Positions 17,263 through 25,727 of a stretch of DNA of 44,113 nucleotides are shown here, piece after piece; position 1 is the stretch's first letter; each line of letters begins with the position of its first letter. This DNA comes from Novosphingobium sp. (GTDB lineage: Bacteria > Pseudomonadota > Alphaproteobacteria > Sphingomonadales > Sphingomonadaceae). The notes under the pieces were generated by a model. The model saw only the letters and a program-made list of their open reading frames with translations, was not told where the DNA came from and ran no database searches. The translations under genes and the position numbers were made by a program. The DNA is taken from positions 1-44,113 of the forward strand of contig JAQWKP010000213.1 in NCBI GenBank assembly GCA_029247785.1, read 5' to 3'.

Positions 17263-18021
17263 TCAACCCAATGTGTAGCCACCATCCGCTGAAAGCGTCA
17301 CGCCGGTCACATAGCCAGCAGCAGGTGAGCACAGCCAGACGGCGGCCTCGGCCACTTCCTCGGGCTCTGCGATCCGGCGCATTGGGATGTGCTCAAGATG
17401 CGCGTCGGTATGGCCGGGGCGCTTTTCCGCCGTTTCGCGAAGCGCCGGTGTCCACATCGCTCCTGGAGCCACGGCGTTGATCCGGATGCCCTGTTCGGCG
17501 TAGTCGACCGCAGCGCAACGTGACATGCCGTAGATCGCCTGTTTGGCCCCGAGATACCATGACAGACCCGCTTGGCCGGTGTTTTCGCGACCAGAGCCGA
17601 TATTGACGATCGCACCGCCGCCGCGTTCAACCATCGCCTGGATCTCGTATTTCATGCAGAGGAATGTGCCGGAGATATTGACGTTGCAGGTATCGGCCCA
17701 CTCCTGCTCGCTGATGTCGGCCAGGGGCTTGCGGTCGATGAAGCGAACCGCGTTATTGATTGCACAATCGAGCCCACCGAAGCTGTCGATGGCACAACGC
17801 ATCATGGCCTGGACTTCGGCAGAGCTTGAAATGTCGGTCCGCACGAAGACTGCTTCGCTGCCACTGTCCCGGATGGCCTGGGCAGCCTGCTCGCCAGTCT
17901 GCTCATCGATTTCGGCAATCACGAGTTTCGCGCCTTCGCGCGCAAGAAGCTTGGTGCAGGCCAAACCGAGGCCACGACCGGCGCCGGTAACCAGCGCGAC
18001 CTTACCTTCCAAAGACGCCAT
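17263..18021 (-). CDS. Short-chain dehydrogenase/reductase (SDR) 2
   Basis: 252 aa classical SDR. The coenzyme motif TGAGRGLG is near residue 12, and an acidic residue after the second strand (VIAEIDEQ) indicates NAD(H) preference. NNAV stands in place of NNAG. Catalytic Ser lies in NIGSGRENTG and Tyr-Lys in YLGAK near residue 155. The C-terminus has the common YVTGVTLSADGGYT end. It likely oxidises a secondary alcohol made by one of the P450s. The ATG at 18021 has AGGGAG about eleven bases upstream. It is the first gene of the SDR pair, divergent from P450-4. Confidence 0.93.
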   Translation of the reverse strand: MASLEGKVALVTGAGRGLGLACTKLLAREGAKLVIAEIDEQTGEQAAQAIRDSGSEAVFVRTDISSSAEVQAMMRCAIDSFGGLDCAINNAVRFIDRKPLADISEQEWADTCNVNISGTFLCMKYEIQAMVERGGGAIVNIGSGRENTGQAGLSWYLGAKQAIYGMSRCAAVDYAEQGIRINAVAPGAMWTPALRETAEKRPGHTDAHLEHIPMRRIAEPEEVAEAAVWLCSPAAGYVTGVTLSADGGYTLG

Positions 18022-18188
18022 AGTGTTTTGAGCTCCCTGTCCCGAACGGAAACCTTGATGGCCCCGCTCGCCGTCAATGTGAAGGGTTCTTTTTGGGAGC
18101 GGCTGAGGTCCTCAGATCCCCGAAAATTTCAAACCCGCTAGACGATTTATCCAAGTGCGTTAGACTTTGCATCGGTTGGAGAGGCACT
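18022..18188. promoter_or_regulatory. Divergent promoter region with inverted repeat, SDR 2 / P450-4
   Basis: A 167-base spacer between divergent starts. It contains a perfect inverted repeat CTGAGG-T-CCTCAG at 18103-18115 and, nearby, the small palindrome GAAAATTTC. The location suits a shared operator for the SDR pair and P450-4. The ribosome-binding site GGAGAGG precedes the P450 start. Confidence 0.4.
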
Positions 18189-19406
18189 ATGCAGAAAACA
18201 ATCTACGAGCCTGTCCCGGTGCCCTCCCATGTGCCGCCCGAGCTGGTTTTCGATTTCGATTTCTTCACTCCGCCCGATGCCGCCGACGACATCCAGCTGG
18301 CATGGAAGAAGCTGCACGAGGTCGCGCCCGATATCTTCTGGACGCCGCGCAATGGCGGCCACTGGGTGGCAACGCGTGGCGAGGATATCCGAGAGGTCCA
18401 GACCAACTACCGGCGCTACAGCCAGCGGGTCATGACCATTCCTGCAGCCGCGCAGACCTTTCGCATACTGCCGGCCAATGCCGACCCGCCGGAACATGAG
18501 GACTATCGCAAGATCATCATCCCGGCCTTTTTGCCCAAGGTGGTCGATGGGCTGGAAGCTGGTATCCGTGAGAATGCGCGGGAGCTGATCGGCGAAATTG
18601 CGCCGCGAGGAGCGTGCGAGTTCATCGAGGATTTCGCCCGACAGCTGCCGATCATCACTTTCCTCAAATTCGCCGACTTGCCGCAAGGCGACCGGAAGCT
18701 GCTCGTCGATCTCGCGGATGCGATCATGCATGGCAGCGACGAGAGCAGGGCCGCCGAGGCGCAGCAGGAGATGACCGATTATGTCGCCCGGTTGATCGAG
18801 CAGCGCCGGCGCAATCCCGGCGGGGACGTCATCTCCATGGTGGTTACGGCCAATATCGGCGACCGCCCGATCAATGATGAAGAAGTTTTCGGGCTGGTGC
18901 GGCTGATCCTGTTTGGCGGGCTCGACACGCTGACTTCGCTGGTAGGCTTCATCTGGCGCTTCCTTGCGACCCATCCCGAGCATTGCCGCGACCTTGTCGA
19001 CCATCCTGAATTGCGGCGCAACGCGTTTGAGGAACTGATCCGCCGTCACGGCGTCGTCAACACCGCGCGTTTCATCACCGATGACTGCACCTACAAAGGC
19101 ATCGCCTTCAACAAGGGCGACATGATCCAGATACCCAATTCCCTGCACGGGCTGGATGAGCGGATCACACCGGATCCGTTGACAGTCGATTTTCGTCGCA
19201 CCCATGTCCAGCACGCGGCTTTCGGTGGAGGTCCGCATATCTGCCCCGGCGTCTGGCTGGCCAAGCGAGAGATCGAAGTTTCGCTCGACGTCTGGCTGGA
19301 CCTGATCCCCGAATTTAGCCTTGCGCCGGGGAGCGCCCCACTACTGCACGCCGGCGCGAGCAATAATGGGGTGCTGCGGCTCGATCTGGCCTGGGATGTG
19401 ACCTAG
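18189..19406 (+). CDS. Cytochrome P450 (P450-4, CYP101-like)
   Basis: 405 aa soluble P450, close in plan to P450cam. The I-helix reads LFGGLDTLTSL, the K-helix ELIR, and the heme loop FGGGPHICPGVWLAK with Cys near residue 352. HGLDER before the heme loop matches P450cam's SGLDER. CYP101-like enzymes hydroxylate monoterpenoids and similar alicyclic molecules. A Pro follows the heme Cys (ICPG) instead of the usual Leu. The start at 18189 (MQKTIYEP) has GGAGAGG seven bases upstream; the 32 extra residues of the track ORF are spacer sequence. Its stop codon overlaps that of the convergent sulfurylase gene inside a 12-base palindrome. Confidence 0.93.
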   Translation: MQKTIYEPVPVPSHVPPELVFDFDFFTPPDAADDIQLAWKKLHEVAPDIFWTPRNGGHWVATRGEDIREVQTNYRRYSQRVMTIPAAAQTFRILPANADPPEHEDYRKIIIPAFLPKVVDGLEAGIRENARELIGEIAPRGACEFIEDFARQLPIITFLKFADLPQGDRKLLVDLADAIMHGSDESRAAEAQQEMTDYVARLIEQRRRNPGGDVISMVVTANIGDRPINDEEVFGLVRLILFGGLDTLTSLVGFIWRFLATHPEHCRDLVDHPELRRNAFEELIRRHGVVNTARFITDDCTYKGIAFNKGDMIQIPNSLHGLDERITPDPLTVDFRRTHVQHAAFGGGPHICPGVWLAKREIEVSLDVWLDLIPEFSLAPGSAPLLHAGASNNGVLRLDLAWDVT

Positions 19407-19410
19407 GTCA
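19399..19410. other. 12-bp palindrome containing two convergent stop codons
   Basis: TGACCTAGGTCA is a perfect palindrome. The rightward P450-4 gene stops at TAG 19404-19406 and the leftward sulfurylase/kinase gene stops at TAG on the other strand, 19403-19405. Both genes end in a Thr codon. No terminator hairpin fits between them. Confidence 0.9.
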
Positions 19411-21115
19411 GATACCCAAGATTCTCCAGTTTCAGCAGCACTTGCTGGGCCGCCTCATCGATGGTGATCTCGGTCGTGTCGATTCGCATTTCGGGGTCTT
19501 CCGGTGCCTCATAGGGATCGGAAATTCCGGTGAATTCCTTGATCACTCCGGCCCGCGCCCGGGCATAGAGCCCCTTGCGGTCACGTCCCTCGCAGACTTC
19601 GAGCGGGGTAGAGACATGGATTTCAAGAAAGCCGCCCAGAGGTTCGATCATCTCGCGCACGGCCCGGCGGCTTATCGTGTAAGGCGCGATTGGCGCACAA
19701 ATCGCGATGCCGCCATTCTTGGTGATCTCGCTGGCGACATAACCGATGCGCTCGATATTGAGGTTGCGGTGCTCTTTGGAAAAGCCCAGCTCGCTCGACA
19801 GATTTTTGCGCACGATATCGCCATCGAGCAGCGTCACGCGCCTGCCGCCCGATTCCATCAGCTTGGTCATCACTGCATTGGCAATGGTCGATTTGCCTGA
19901 GCCTGAGAGGCCAGTGAAGAACAAGGTGAATCCCTGGCTGCTGAGCGGCGGATTGCGCTCACGCAGGACAGAGATGACTTCGGGAAAGGAGAACCAGTCG
20001 GGGATGTCGAGACCGAGCCGCAGGCGTCGCCTGAGTTCGGTGCCCGAAATCATCATCTGGGTCTCGTCTTTCTTGACCTCATCGACGGGCGCATATTGCG
20101 CGCGCTCCTGAACATAGACCATCATCTTGAACGGGACGAGCGCGATGTCGAGCTCCTCCTCGTAATCAACATACATCTCCTGCGCGTCGTAAGGCCCGTA
20201 GAAATCCTCGTCCTGAGAGTTTTTGCCTGGGCCGGCGTGGTCGCGCCCGATGATGAAATGGGTGCAGCCGTAATTCTTGCGGATGATGCCGTGCCACACC
20301 GCTTCGCGCGGGCCGCCCATGCGCATGGCAAGTGGCAGCAGGCTCAGCGCGCTGGTCTGTTCGGGATAGTGCTGCAACAGCTTTTCATAGCAGCGAACGC
20401 GCGTGAAATAGTCGATATCGCCAGGCTTGGTCAGGCCGACAACCGGGTGGAGCAGCAGGTTTGCTTCTGACTCGCGCGCTGCGCGGAAGGTGAGTTCCTG
20501 ATGCGCCCGGTGCAGCGGATTGCGGGTCTGGAACGCGACCACCTTGCGCCAGCTCCATTTGGCAAACAGGTCGCGCAATTCCTGCGGGGTGTGGCGATTG
20601 TGAGTGAAGTCGAAATGCACCGGCGCTTCGACGCCGCGTACTGTTCCGCCCAGATACATCGGTCCGCATTGGTTGAGCAGCCGATCTACTTCCGGATGGA
20701 GACCATCGGTGGTGCCGAGCACGTGGTGGGCCTCTTCGGTCCGGTCCGGCTGCCATTTGTCGGAAATCGTCATGGTCGCGATCAGCACGCCTTCGCGGTC
20801 GCGCAAAGCGATGATCTCACCCAGATCGACCGTCTCGGCGAATTCCTGGCTGACGTCGAGATTGACCGGCATCGGCCATAGCAGCCCGTCGGCCATGCGC
20901 AGGTTGGCGACTACATTCTCGTAGTCAGCCTGGCCCATGAAGCCTTCGAGCGGCGAGAATCCGCCATTGAGGATCAGCTCGATGTCGCACATCTGGCGCG
21001 GCGTAAGGTCCCAACTCTTGAGATCCTTGGATCCGGCCTTTTCCGCCGCGGCCTCATCCTTGCCGAGATAGAGGTTCTTCAGCTCCCCTCCATGCGGTGT
21101 CTTCAATGCTCCCAT
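19403..21115 (-). CDS. Bifunctional ATP sulfurylase / APS kinase
   Basis: 570 aa fusion that makes APS from ATP and sulfate and then phosphorylates it to PAPS. The N-terminal ~385 residues are ATP sulfurylase: QTRNPLHRAHQ (nucleotide and sulfate site) and GRDHAGPG are intact, after a PUA-like start. The C-terminal ~180 residues are APS kinase with P-loop GLSGSGKST and the lid segment KGLYARARAG. The usual SPxR-type Ser that becomes phosphorylated is replaced by Ala in PIAPYT. The order is sulfurylase-kinase, as in Aquifex and fungi, opposite to animal PAPS synthases. The true start is the ATG at 21115 with GGAGAGGAAGC upstream; the track ORF runs 76 codons too far. It is the last gene of a catabolic-looking operon; no other sulfate-assimilation gene is in the window. 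Confidence 0.95.
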   Translation of the reverse strand: MGALKTPHGGELKNLYLGKDEAAAEKAGSKDLKSWDLTPRQMCDIELILNGGFSPLEGFMGQADYENVVANLRMADGLLWPMPVNLDVSQEFAETVDLGEIIALRDREGVLIATMTISDKWQPDRTEEAHHVLGTTDGLHPEVDRLLNQCGPMYLGGTVRGVEAPVHFDFTHNRHTPQELRDLFAKWSWRKVVAFQTRNPLHRAHQELTFRAARESEANLLLHPVVGLTKPGDIDYFTRVRCYEKLLQHYPEQTSALSLLPLAMRMGGPREAVWHGIIRKNYGCTHFIIGRDHAGPGKNSQDEDFYGPYDAQEMYVDYEEELDIALVPFKMMVYVQERAQYAPVDEVKKDETQMMISGTELRRRLRLGLDIPDWFSFPEVISVLRERNPPLSSQGFTLFFTGLSGSGKSTIANAVMTKLMESGGRRVTLLDGDIVRKNLSSELGFSKEHRNLNIERIGYVASEITKNGGIAICAPIAPYTISRRAVREMIEPLGGFLEIHVSTPLEVCEGRDRKGLYARARAGVIKEFTGISDPYEAPEDPEMRIDTTEITIDEAAQQVLLKLENLGYLT

Positions 21116-21173
21116 GCTTCCTCTCCAATCAATTTTACTTTTAGTTGTCGGGATATCAGAACGGATTGTTGGA

Positions 21174-22265
21174 TTATTCAAGCCTGATTGCGGCCAGCTT
21201 GCCGATAGTATCGTGGTCCAGCATCGCCTGGCTGAACCGGGCAGCATAGGCGGTGTTGTATGCTTCGGGCTGGAAGATCGAATCGTTGATGATGAACACC
21301 AAATAGCCGTAGGCGAGGTACACCGCGTATTGTTCCATCGCATCCTCGAAGCTCGGCGGCGTTACGCCGTGGCTCCTGAGTTCATCGAGATAGTACTGGA
21401 TCAACCCGGCTTCGAGCCGGGGGCGGTCGGCAAGGTCAAGCGCGCCGCCGACGTGATAGGCGACTTCAAACATCGCCGGGGCCTTGTGGGCGATGCTGTC
21501 GTAGAAGCCGGGCGCGCCATCGGTATCGACATACAGATTGCCGAGATGGGTGTCGCCATGACAGGCGCTGAGCGGCAGGGTGCGGGTCAGCGCCCCCATC
21601 CGGTCCATCGCATCGCGCATCCAGTGGCGATCATGGAACAGCGTTGAGACGGCTGCGCCTCGCGGGCTGTCGACATAGGACTTCCACGTCTCCTCCTCGG
21701 TGAACTGGCCGAAATAGACGTCAAGATTGCCCGCCCAGTCGACCAGCCAGTCCCATTGGCCGCCCGGCTGCATTTCCGTGCTGTTCCAGGTCTTGCCGTG
21801 GAGCAGGGCGAGGTCCTTGAGTCGCCGGGCAACCTGATCGAAGCCCTGCGGACGGAGCGGAGAGCAGAACTCGACCCCGCGCGCGACGAGGTCTTCCATG
21901 ATGACGATGCCCTGCTGTGAGGACTCGTCCCACTGCGCGAAATAGGGTGCCGGCGTGCGCAGGCCGAGCGGGGGCAGCAGCGTCGCATAGGACTTGGCCT
22001 CCCGTTCGTGCATGAAGGCCATCGCCCGGCTGTGCGGTTCGAAGCCGCCTTTCAGTATCACAGTTTCCGGGATCGGCGCGTCTTCGCGATTATTCTCAAG
22101 GTCGAGCTTCAGCCGAATCTTGGTGCAGGTGGTGCGGATCATGTCGACCACCTCGAAGCCACGCACACGCACGCCCGGCGCATAGCCTGACAGGGCTGAT
22201 TCCAGCCAGTCGCGCGTGATGCCCTCGATGTCGAGAGGTAGGGAGAAGCTGTTGGCGTTAGCCAT
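21174..22265 (-). CDS. APH/EcKL-type phosphotransferase
   Basis: 363 aa protein-kinase-like fold of the aminoglycoside-phosphotransferase/ecdysteroid-kinase type. The N-lobe has VILKGGFEP (ATP-binding Lys) near residue 60. The catalytic loop is CHGDTHLGNLY near residue 235, and the metal-binding Asp is in APGFYDSIAHK shortly after. It should transfer phosphate from ATP to a hydroxyl on a small molecule. Members of this family often sit in steroid and xenobiotic gene clusters with unknown substrates. The ATG at 22265 lies inside the end of the alcohol dehydrogenase gene (8-base overlap), so translation is coupled. It precedes the sulfurylase/kinase gene by 58 bases. Confidence 0.85.
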   Translation of the reverse strand: MANANSFSLPLDIEGITRDWLESALSGYAPGVRVRGFEVVDMIRTTCTKIRLKLDLENNREDAPIPETVILKGGFEPHSRAMAFMHEREAKSYATLLPPLGLRTPAPYFAQWDESSQQGIVIMEDLVARGVEFCSPLRPQGFDQVARRLKDLALLHGKTWNSTEMQPGGQWDWLVDWAGNLDVYFGQFTEEETWKSYVDSPRGAAVSTLFHDRHWMRDAMDRMGALTRTLPLSACHGDTHLGNLYVDTDGAPGFYDSIAHKAPAMFEVAYHVGGALDLADRPRLEAGLIQYYLDELRSHGVTPPSFEDAMEQYAVYLAYGYLVFIINDSIFQPEAYNTAYAARFSQAMLDHDTIGKLAAIRLE

Positions 22266-23280
22266 GGGTACACTCCAAATGCGGGTCGACCATGACCTTG
22301 AGATGCGTATGAGGAGTGCGCATTGCGTCCAGCATTTCCGGAAGTTGGTCGAGCGCAATCGTATCGCTCACCATGTCCTCTGGTTTGAATGTGCCCGCAT
22401 CGAATGTGCGGATGGTTTCGGTAAAATCTTCGAAGGAATAACCAATCGGGAAGTGCAGCGAGATTTCCTTGAAACTGTTGAGCGCCGGGATCACCGGATC
22501 AGGCACGGTGCACATGCCCAGAGACAGGACCGTCCCGCCGATTGGGGCCTTGTCGACAGCGAGCTGGAGCATTCCGGTCTTGCCGATGCACTCGGCGACG
22601 ATATCGGGCGGCCCGCCCAGCGCTGCCTCGATCGCGCCGGGGTCTTCCTCGTCAAGTCGGATCGTTGCATCGGCGCCAATCGCGCGCACGATTGCGTCGC
22701 GCTTGTCCGAGCGGGAGACCACCACGATCCGCCCAGCGTCCAGTTGTCGGCCCCAGTAGATCATCGAAAGCGCCATATTGCCTGCGCCGAGAATGAGGAT
22801 GCGGTCGCCTTTCTCAAAGCCAGCCATGCGCAGCGCGCGGCGACCACATGCCATCGGCTCGACCAGCGCGCCCTCGGCCATGCTTACCGAATCGGGCAGC
22901 AGAAATCCGGCGGTTGCAGGGATCGCCTTGCGTTCGCCGAAGCCGCCGAACAGCGAGGTGCCTTCGCTACAGAATAACGTCCGACCAGCAAGGCACATCG
23001 CGCATTTGCCGCAAGGGCCGCTGGGAATACAGGCGAGCCGATCACCGACCTTGATGCCCGAAACATCGCGGCCCAGCTCGATCACCTCGCCAGCGAATTC
23101 ATGACCGATCGGGCGGCCCGTCGCATAGTCGAAAGCAGAACCAGAGGTCATCGAGATATCGCTGCCGCAGATGCCGCAGCGGCCGATCGAAAGGAGTAAC
23201 TCGCCAGAGCCGGGAGTTTCCTCGGGCCGCTCCTCGATGGTGACCGGCTTTCCCGCTCCGTTGAAGATCGCAACTTTCAT
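22258..23280 (-). CDS. Zinc-dependent medium-chain alcohol dehydrogenase
   Basis: 340 aa MDR enzyme. Catalytic zinc ligands are visible in CGICGSD (near residue 37) and GHEFAGEV (near 60). The structural zinc site is the four-Cys lobe CGKCAMCLAGRTLFC (near 90-105). The Rossmann motif ILGAGNMAL lies near 170, and VVSRSDKR suggests NADP preference. It oxidises an alcohol to an aldehyde or ketone, like threonine or sorbitol dehydrogenase relatives. The ATG at 23280 has GGGGAG upstream. It is the second gene of a four-gene operon and overlaps the kinase gene downstream by eight bases. Its substrate is probably a catabolic intermediate. Confidence 0.92.
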   Translation of the reverse strand: MKVAIFNGAGKPVTIEERPEETPGSGELLLSIGRCGICGSDISMTSGSAFDYATGRPIGHEFAGEVIELGRDVSGIKVGDRLACIPSGPCGKCAMCLAGRTLFCSEGTSLFGGFGERKAIPATAGFLLPDSVSMAEGALVEPMACGRRALRMAGFEKGDRILILGAGNMALSMIYWGRQLDAGRIVVVSRSDKRDAIVRAIGADATIRLDEEDPGAIEAALGGPPDIVAECIGKTGMLQLAVDKAPIGGTVLSLGMCTVPDPVIPALNSFKEISLHFPIGYSFEDFTETIRTFDAGTFKPEDMVSDTIALDQLPEMLDAMRTPHTHLKVMVDPHLECTHG

Positions 23281-23325
23281 GCATTACTCCCCGCCACCGA
23301 CATTGCCTGCCCGGCAGTCGCCGAG

Positions 23326-24249
23326 TCAATCGGATGCTTTGTCGGGCGGGTCACCTGCCGCGAAGTCGACGCCGAGCCATTTTTCCCAGAGCAGCCCGAT
23401 CGATGCATAGTCGAGCCTTTCCAGTCCTTCGCGCATCGCAAGCTCGTAAACTGAATGGGCCGCCGGAATCGCAAACAAGGGCACGCCGAGCGCATCGGCG
23501 GCATCGAGCACCAGCCGGGAATCCTTGGCGGCGTTGGCGGTTGACATGCCGCCGTCGAAGTCATGCGATTGCAGTCGACCACCGAAGCGGTGGGTGAGTG
23601 GCCGGGCCAGACCGGATTCGCGTTCCAGCAGGCGCTGCAGCACCGGCATCGGAATGTCCTGCCTGGCAGCAAGAGCTCCGGCTTCGACCAGCACGACATA
23701 GGCTGCATGGGCGACGGCATTGACGACCAGCTTGGTCGCCATCCCCTTACCACGCGCGCCGAGAAAAAAGACCTCCGCTGCCATGGCGTCCAGCACCTCT
23801 GTGAGGTCCCCTGTGACTTGCGCGTCCGCGCCAACCAGCAAGGCAGCCTTGCCTTCCGACAGTGCAGCGACACCGCCGACGATGGCTGCATCGACCACGA
23901 CTGCGCCAGCAGGTGCGAGCAATTCGTGGAGCGCTTCGACATCCTCGGGCCGGACTGTGCCGGTCTCCACCACAATCGTGCCGGGCCTGATCGTTTCCCG
24001 AATTTCCTCTGCGACCGAGAGCGATGCTTCCGGATTGGGCAGCGAGAGGATGATGATCTGGGCCTGCTCGGCCACGATTGCGGCGCTGCTTGCCACGGTG
24101 GCCTGCTCTCCCGCAGCTTTACAACGCTCCAGGTCCTGGTCGAAGATGTTCAAATCGAAACGCGGGCAGAGCGCATCAATCATCGCCTGCCCGGCATTGC
24201 CGACGCCGATCAGGCCGATGCGTGGCAGAAATGCGGGAGTGGCGGTCAT
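23326..24249 (-). CDS. 3-hydroxyisobutyrate dehydrogenase-family protein
   Basis: 307 aa beta-hydroxyacid dehydrogenase. The N-terminal Rossmann motif is GLIGVGNAGQAM. The substrate-site segment reads DAAIVGGVAALSEG in place of the canonical DAPVSGG. The catalytic Lys lies in GKGMATKLVVNAV near residue 175, with the following Asn present. It should oxidise a beta-hydroxy acid or reduce a semialdehyde with NAD(P). The altered substrate loop means it may not act on 3-hydroxyisobutyrate itself. The ATG at 24249 has GAAGGAA upstream. It leads the operon with the alcohol dehydrogenase, kinase and sulfurylase, divergent from amidohydrolase 2. Confidence 0.88.
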   Translation of the reverse strand: MTATPAFLPRIGLIGVGNAGQAMIDALCPRFDLNIFDQDLERCKAAGEQATVASSAAIVAEQAQIIILSLPNPEASLSVAEEIRETIRPGTIVVETGTVRPEDVEALHELLAPAGAVVVDAAIVGGVAALSEGKAALLVGADAQVTGDLTEVLDAMAAEVFFLGARGKGMATKLVVNAVAHAAYVVLVEAGALAARQDIPMPVLQRLLERESGLARPLTHRFGGRLQSHDFDGGMSTANAAKDSRLVLDAADALGVPLFAIPAAHSVYELAMREGLERLDYASIGLLWEKWLGVDFAAGDPPDKASD

Positions 24250-24431
24250 TTATCGGTTCCTTCAATCTTGTTGTGAGACCGTGGCTTGGGCTTCCGGCGC
24301 GAGTCAATCCGGAGATCCAGTCTTCGGGCCGATACAAAGCCGCCATTCATCGCCCCGGCGGCACCATATCTATTGAAAACCGTTCGCAATATTGCGAAAC
24401 AGGAGCATTCACTCAGATCAGGAGAAGTCTC
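24250..24431. promoter_or_regulatory. Divergent promoter region with a perfect 16-bp palindrome
   Basis: A 182-base spacer between the leftward operon and amidohydrolase 2. At 24383-24398 the sequence TTCGCAATATTGCGAA is an uninterrupted perfect palindrome. Its centre is about 41 bases upstream of the rightward ATG (24432), where a repressor would cover a promoter or transcription start. The AT-rich flank (CATATCTATTGAAAA) fits a promoter. AGGAGA is the ribosome-binding site for the rightward gene. Palindromes with GCAA/TTGC arms are common for MarR- and TetR-type regulators; which one acts here is unknown. Confidence 0.55.
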
Positions 24432-25700
24432 ATGGCCGATGCCGATGCTACAGAACTGGCGCAGTCCGCTCGCAAATACTGGTCTGCTGACGGCTACAAA
24501 AAGGGCGGTGTGATCCGTGAGGTTGATTATGCCTCGCAATCAGGCGGGCTCCATCCCTCGCTTGAGGGCATCAAGATCGTGGATACTGACACCCATATTG
24601 TCGAGCCGCCTGATCTTTTCACCAGCCGTGCGCCGGCAGGCATGAAGGACAAGATGCCCTATGTGAAACGCGACGAAGATGGCACCGACCGCTGGTATAT
24701 TGGCGATCGCAATTGCGGCTCGATGGGCGGCAATGTCATTCGCAAAGACAACAACAAGCTGCTGGGCCGGCTGGCCTTCCCGACACTTGATGAAGGCCAT
24801 GCTGGCGGCCATGAGCTCGCGCCACGCTTGCAGGCGATGGATGACATGGGCGTCTATGCGCAGGTCTGTTTCCAGAATTCCGGCGTCACCCAGGCTGGTA
24901 TGCTGATGACGCTGGGCGATGACGATCTGGCGCTGACGATCATCAAGACGTTCAACGATTTCAGCGCCGATTGGCAACGCGAATCGGGAGAGAGACTGTT
25001 TCCGATGGCGCATTTGCCGCTTTGGAATCAGGCGGAGCTGGAAAAAGAAGCGCAGCGTTGCATCGACATGGGGCTGAAGGGCTTCGTCCTGCCAGACACG
25101 CCGGAGAGCTTTGGCGTGCCCAGCTTCAACGATGATTACTGGACCCCGTTGCTCGAAATGTGCTCGGCCACAGGAACGCCGCTTAATTTTCACCTCAACG
25201 CCGCGATCGACCCGAATTCGCTAACTTGGGACGGTTTCCGGTTTGAGCAGACGCTGTCAGTGATCGCGACGATGTACTCGATCGGCAATGCTGCGACGCT
25301 GGGCAACTGGATGGTTTCAGGCCGACTGGATCGTCACCCGAATCTCAAGATTGGCCTGATCGAAAGCGGCGCAGGCTGGATTCCTTTCGCCGTCGAGGCG
25401 CTGGAGCACCAGTTCCGCGAAATGCTGCCTGTGATGCGCGATGTCCTCAAGAAACAGCCCTGGGACTATTTCCGCGATCACTTCATGTGCACCTTTTGGT
25501 TCGAAAAGATCGCGCCCAAGCTGCTGCTGGAAACGATTGGCGTCGACAATGTCATGTTCGAGACCGATTTCCCGCACCCGACTTCACTTTACCCTGGCGT
25601 GCAGAACCATATCATCGACGTGCTCGGCGGCCATGATTTCGAGGTGCAGAAGAAGGTCCTGCAGGACAATGCGGTGAGGTTCTACAACCTGCCGTTCTGA
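24432..25700 (+). CDS. Amidohydrolase_2 family protein (ACMSD-like) 2
   Basis: 422 aa TIM-barrel metal-dependent enzyme. The N-terminal metal motif is DTDTHIVEPPDLF near residue 55, again Asp-x-His rather than HxH. Other metal or catalytic positions are the His in PLNFHLNAA (near 255) and the Asp in FETDFPHPTS (near 378). Known relatives are decarboxylases or C-C/lactone hydrolases acting on carboxylated ring compounds. There is a ~50-residue N-terminal extension before the barrel. The ATG at 24432 has AGGAGA upstream; the track ORF reads 118 codons further back through the divergent gene. It is transcribed alone, ending before a repeat that separates it from the convergent agmatine-deiminase-like gene. 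Confidence 0.9.
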   Translation: MADADATELAQSARKYWSADGYKKGGVIREVDYASQSGGLHPSLEGIKIVDTDTHIVEPPDLFTSRAPAGMKDKMPYVKRDEDGTDRWYIGDRNCGSMGGNVIRKDNNKLLGRLAFPTLDEGHAGGHELAPRLQAMDDMGVYAQVCFQNSGVTQAGMLMTLGDDDLALTIIKTFNDFSADWQRESGERLFPMAHLPLWNQAELEKEAQRCIDMGLKGFVLPDTPESFGVPSFNDDYWTPLLEMCSATGTPLNFHLNAAIDPNSLTWDGFRFEQTLSVIATMYSIGNAATLGNWMVSGRLDRHPNLKIGLIESGAGWIPFAVEALEHQFREMLPVMRDVLKKQPWDYFRDHFMCTFWFEKIAPKLLLETIGVDNVMFETDFPHPTSLYPGVQNHIIDVLGGHDFEVQKKVLQDNAVRFYNLPF

Positions 25701-25727
25701 ACGCGTCATGAGCATGACCTGATCGCC

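Noticed and set aside
18147-19238. 363-aa minus-strand ORF opposite P450-4
   Set aside because: Antisense to a gene with intact I-helix and heme motifs; composition is typical of a shadow frame (many Asp, Arg, His, Ile).
21116-21343. N-terminal 76-residue extension of the ATP sulfurylase ORF
   Set aside because: It reads through the end of the kinase gene in another frame, has no homology pattern, and a good ribosome-binding site lies at the later ATG (21115).
24078-24431. N-terminal 118-residue extension of amidohydrolase 2
   Set aside because: It runs antisense to the dehydrogenase gene and across the palindrome spacer; AGGAGA precedes the ATG at 24432.
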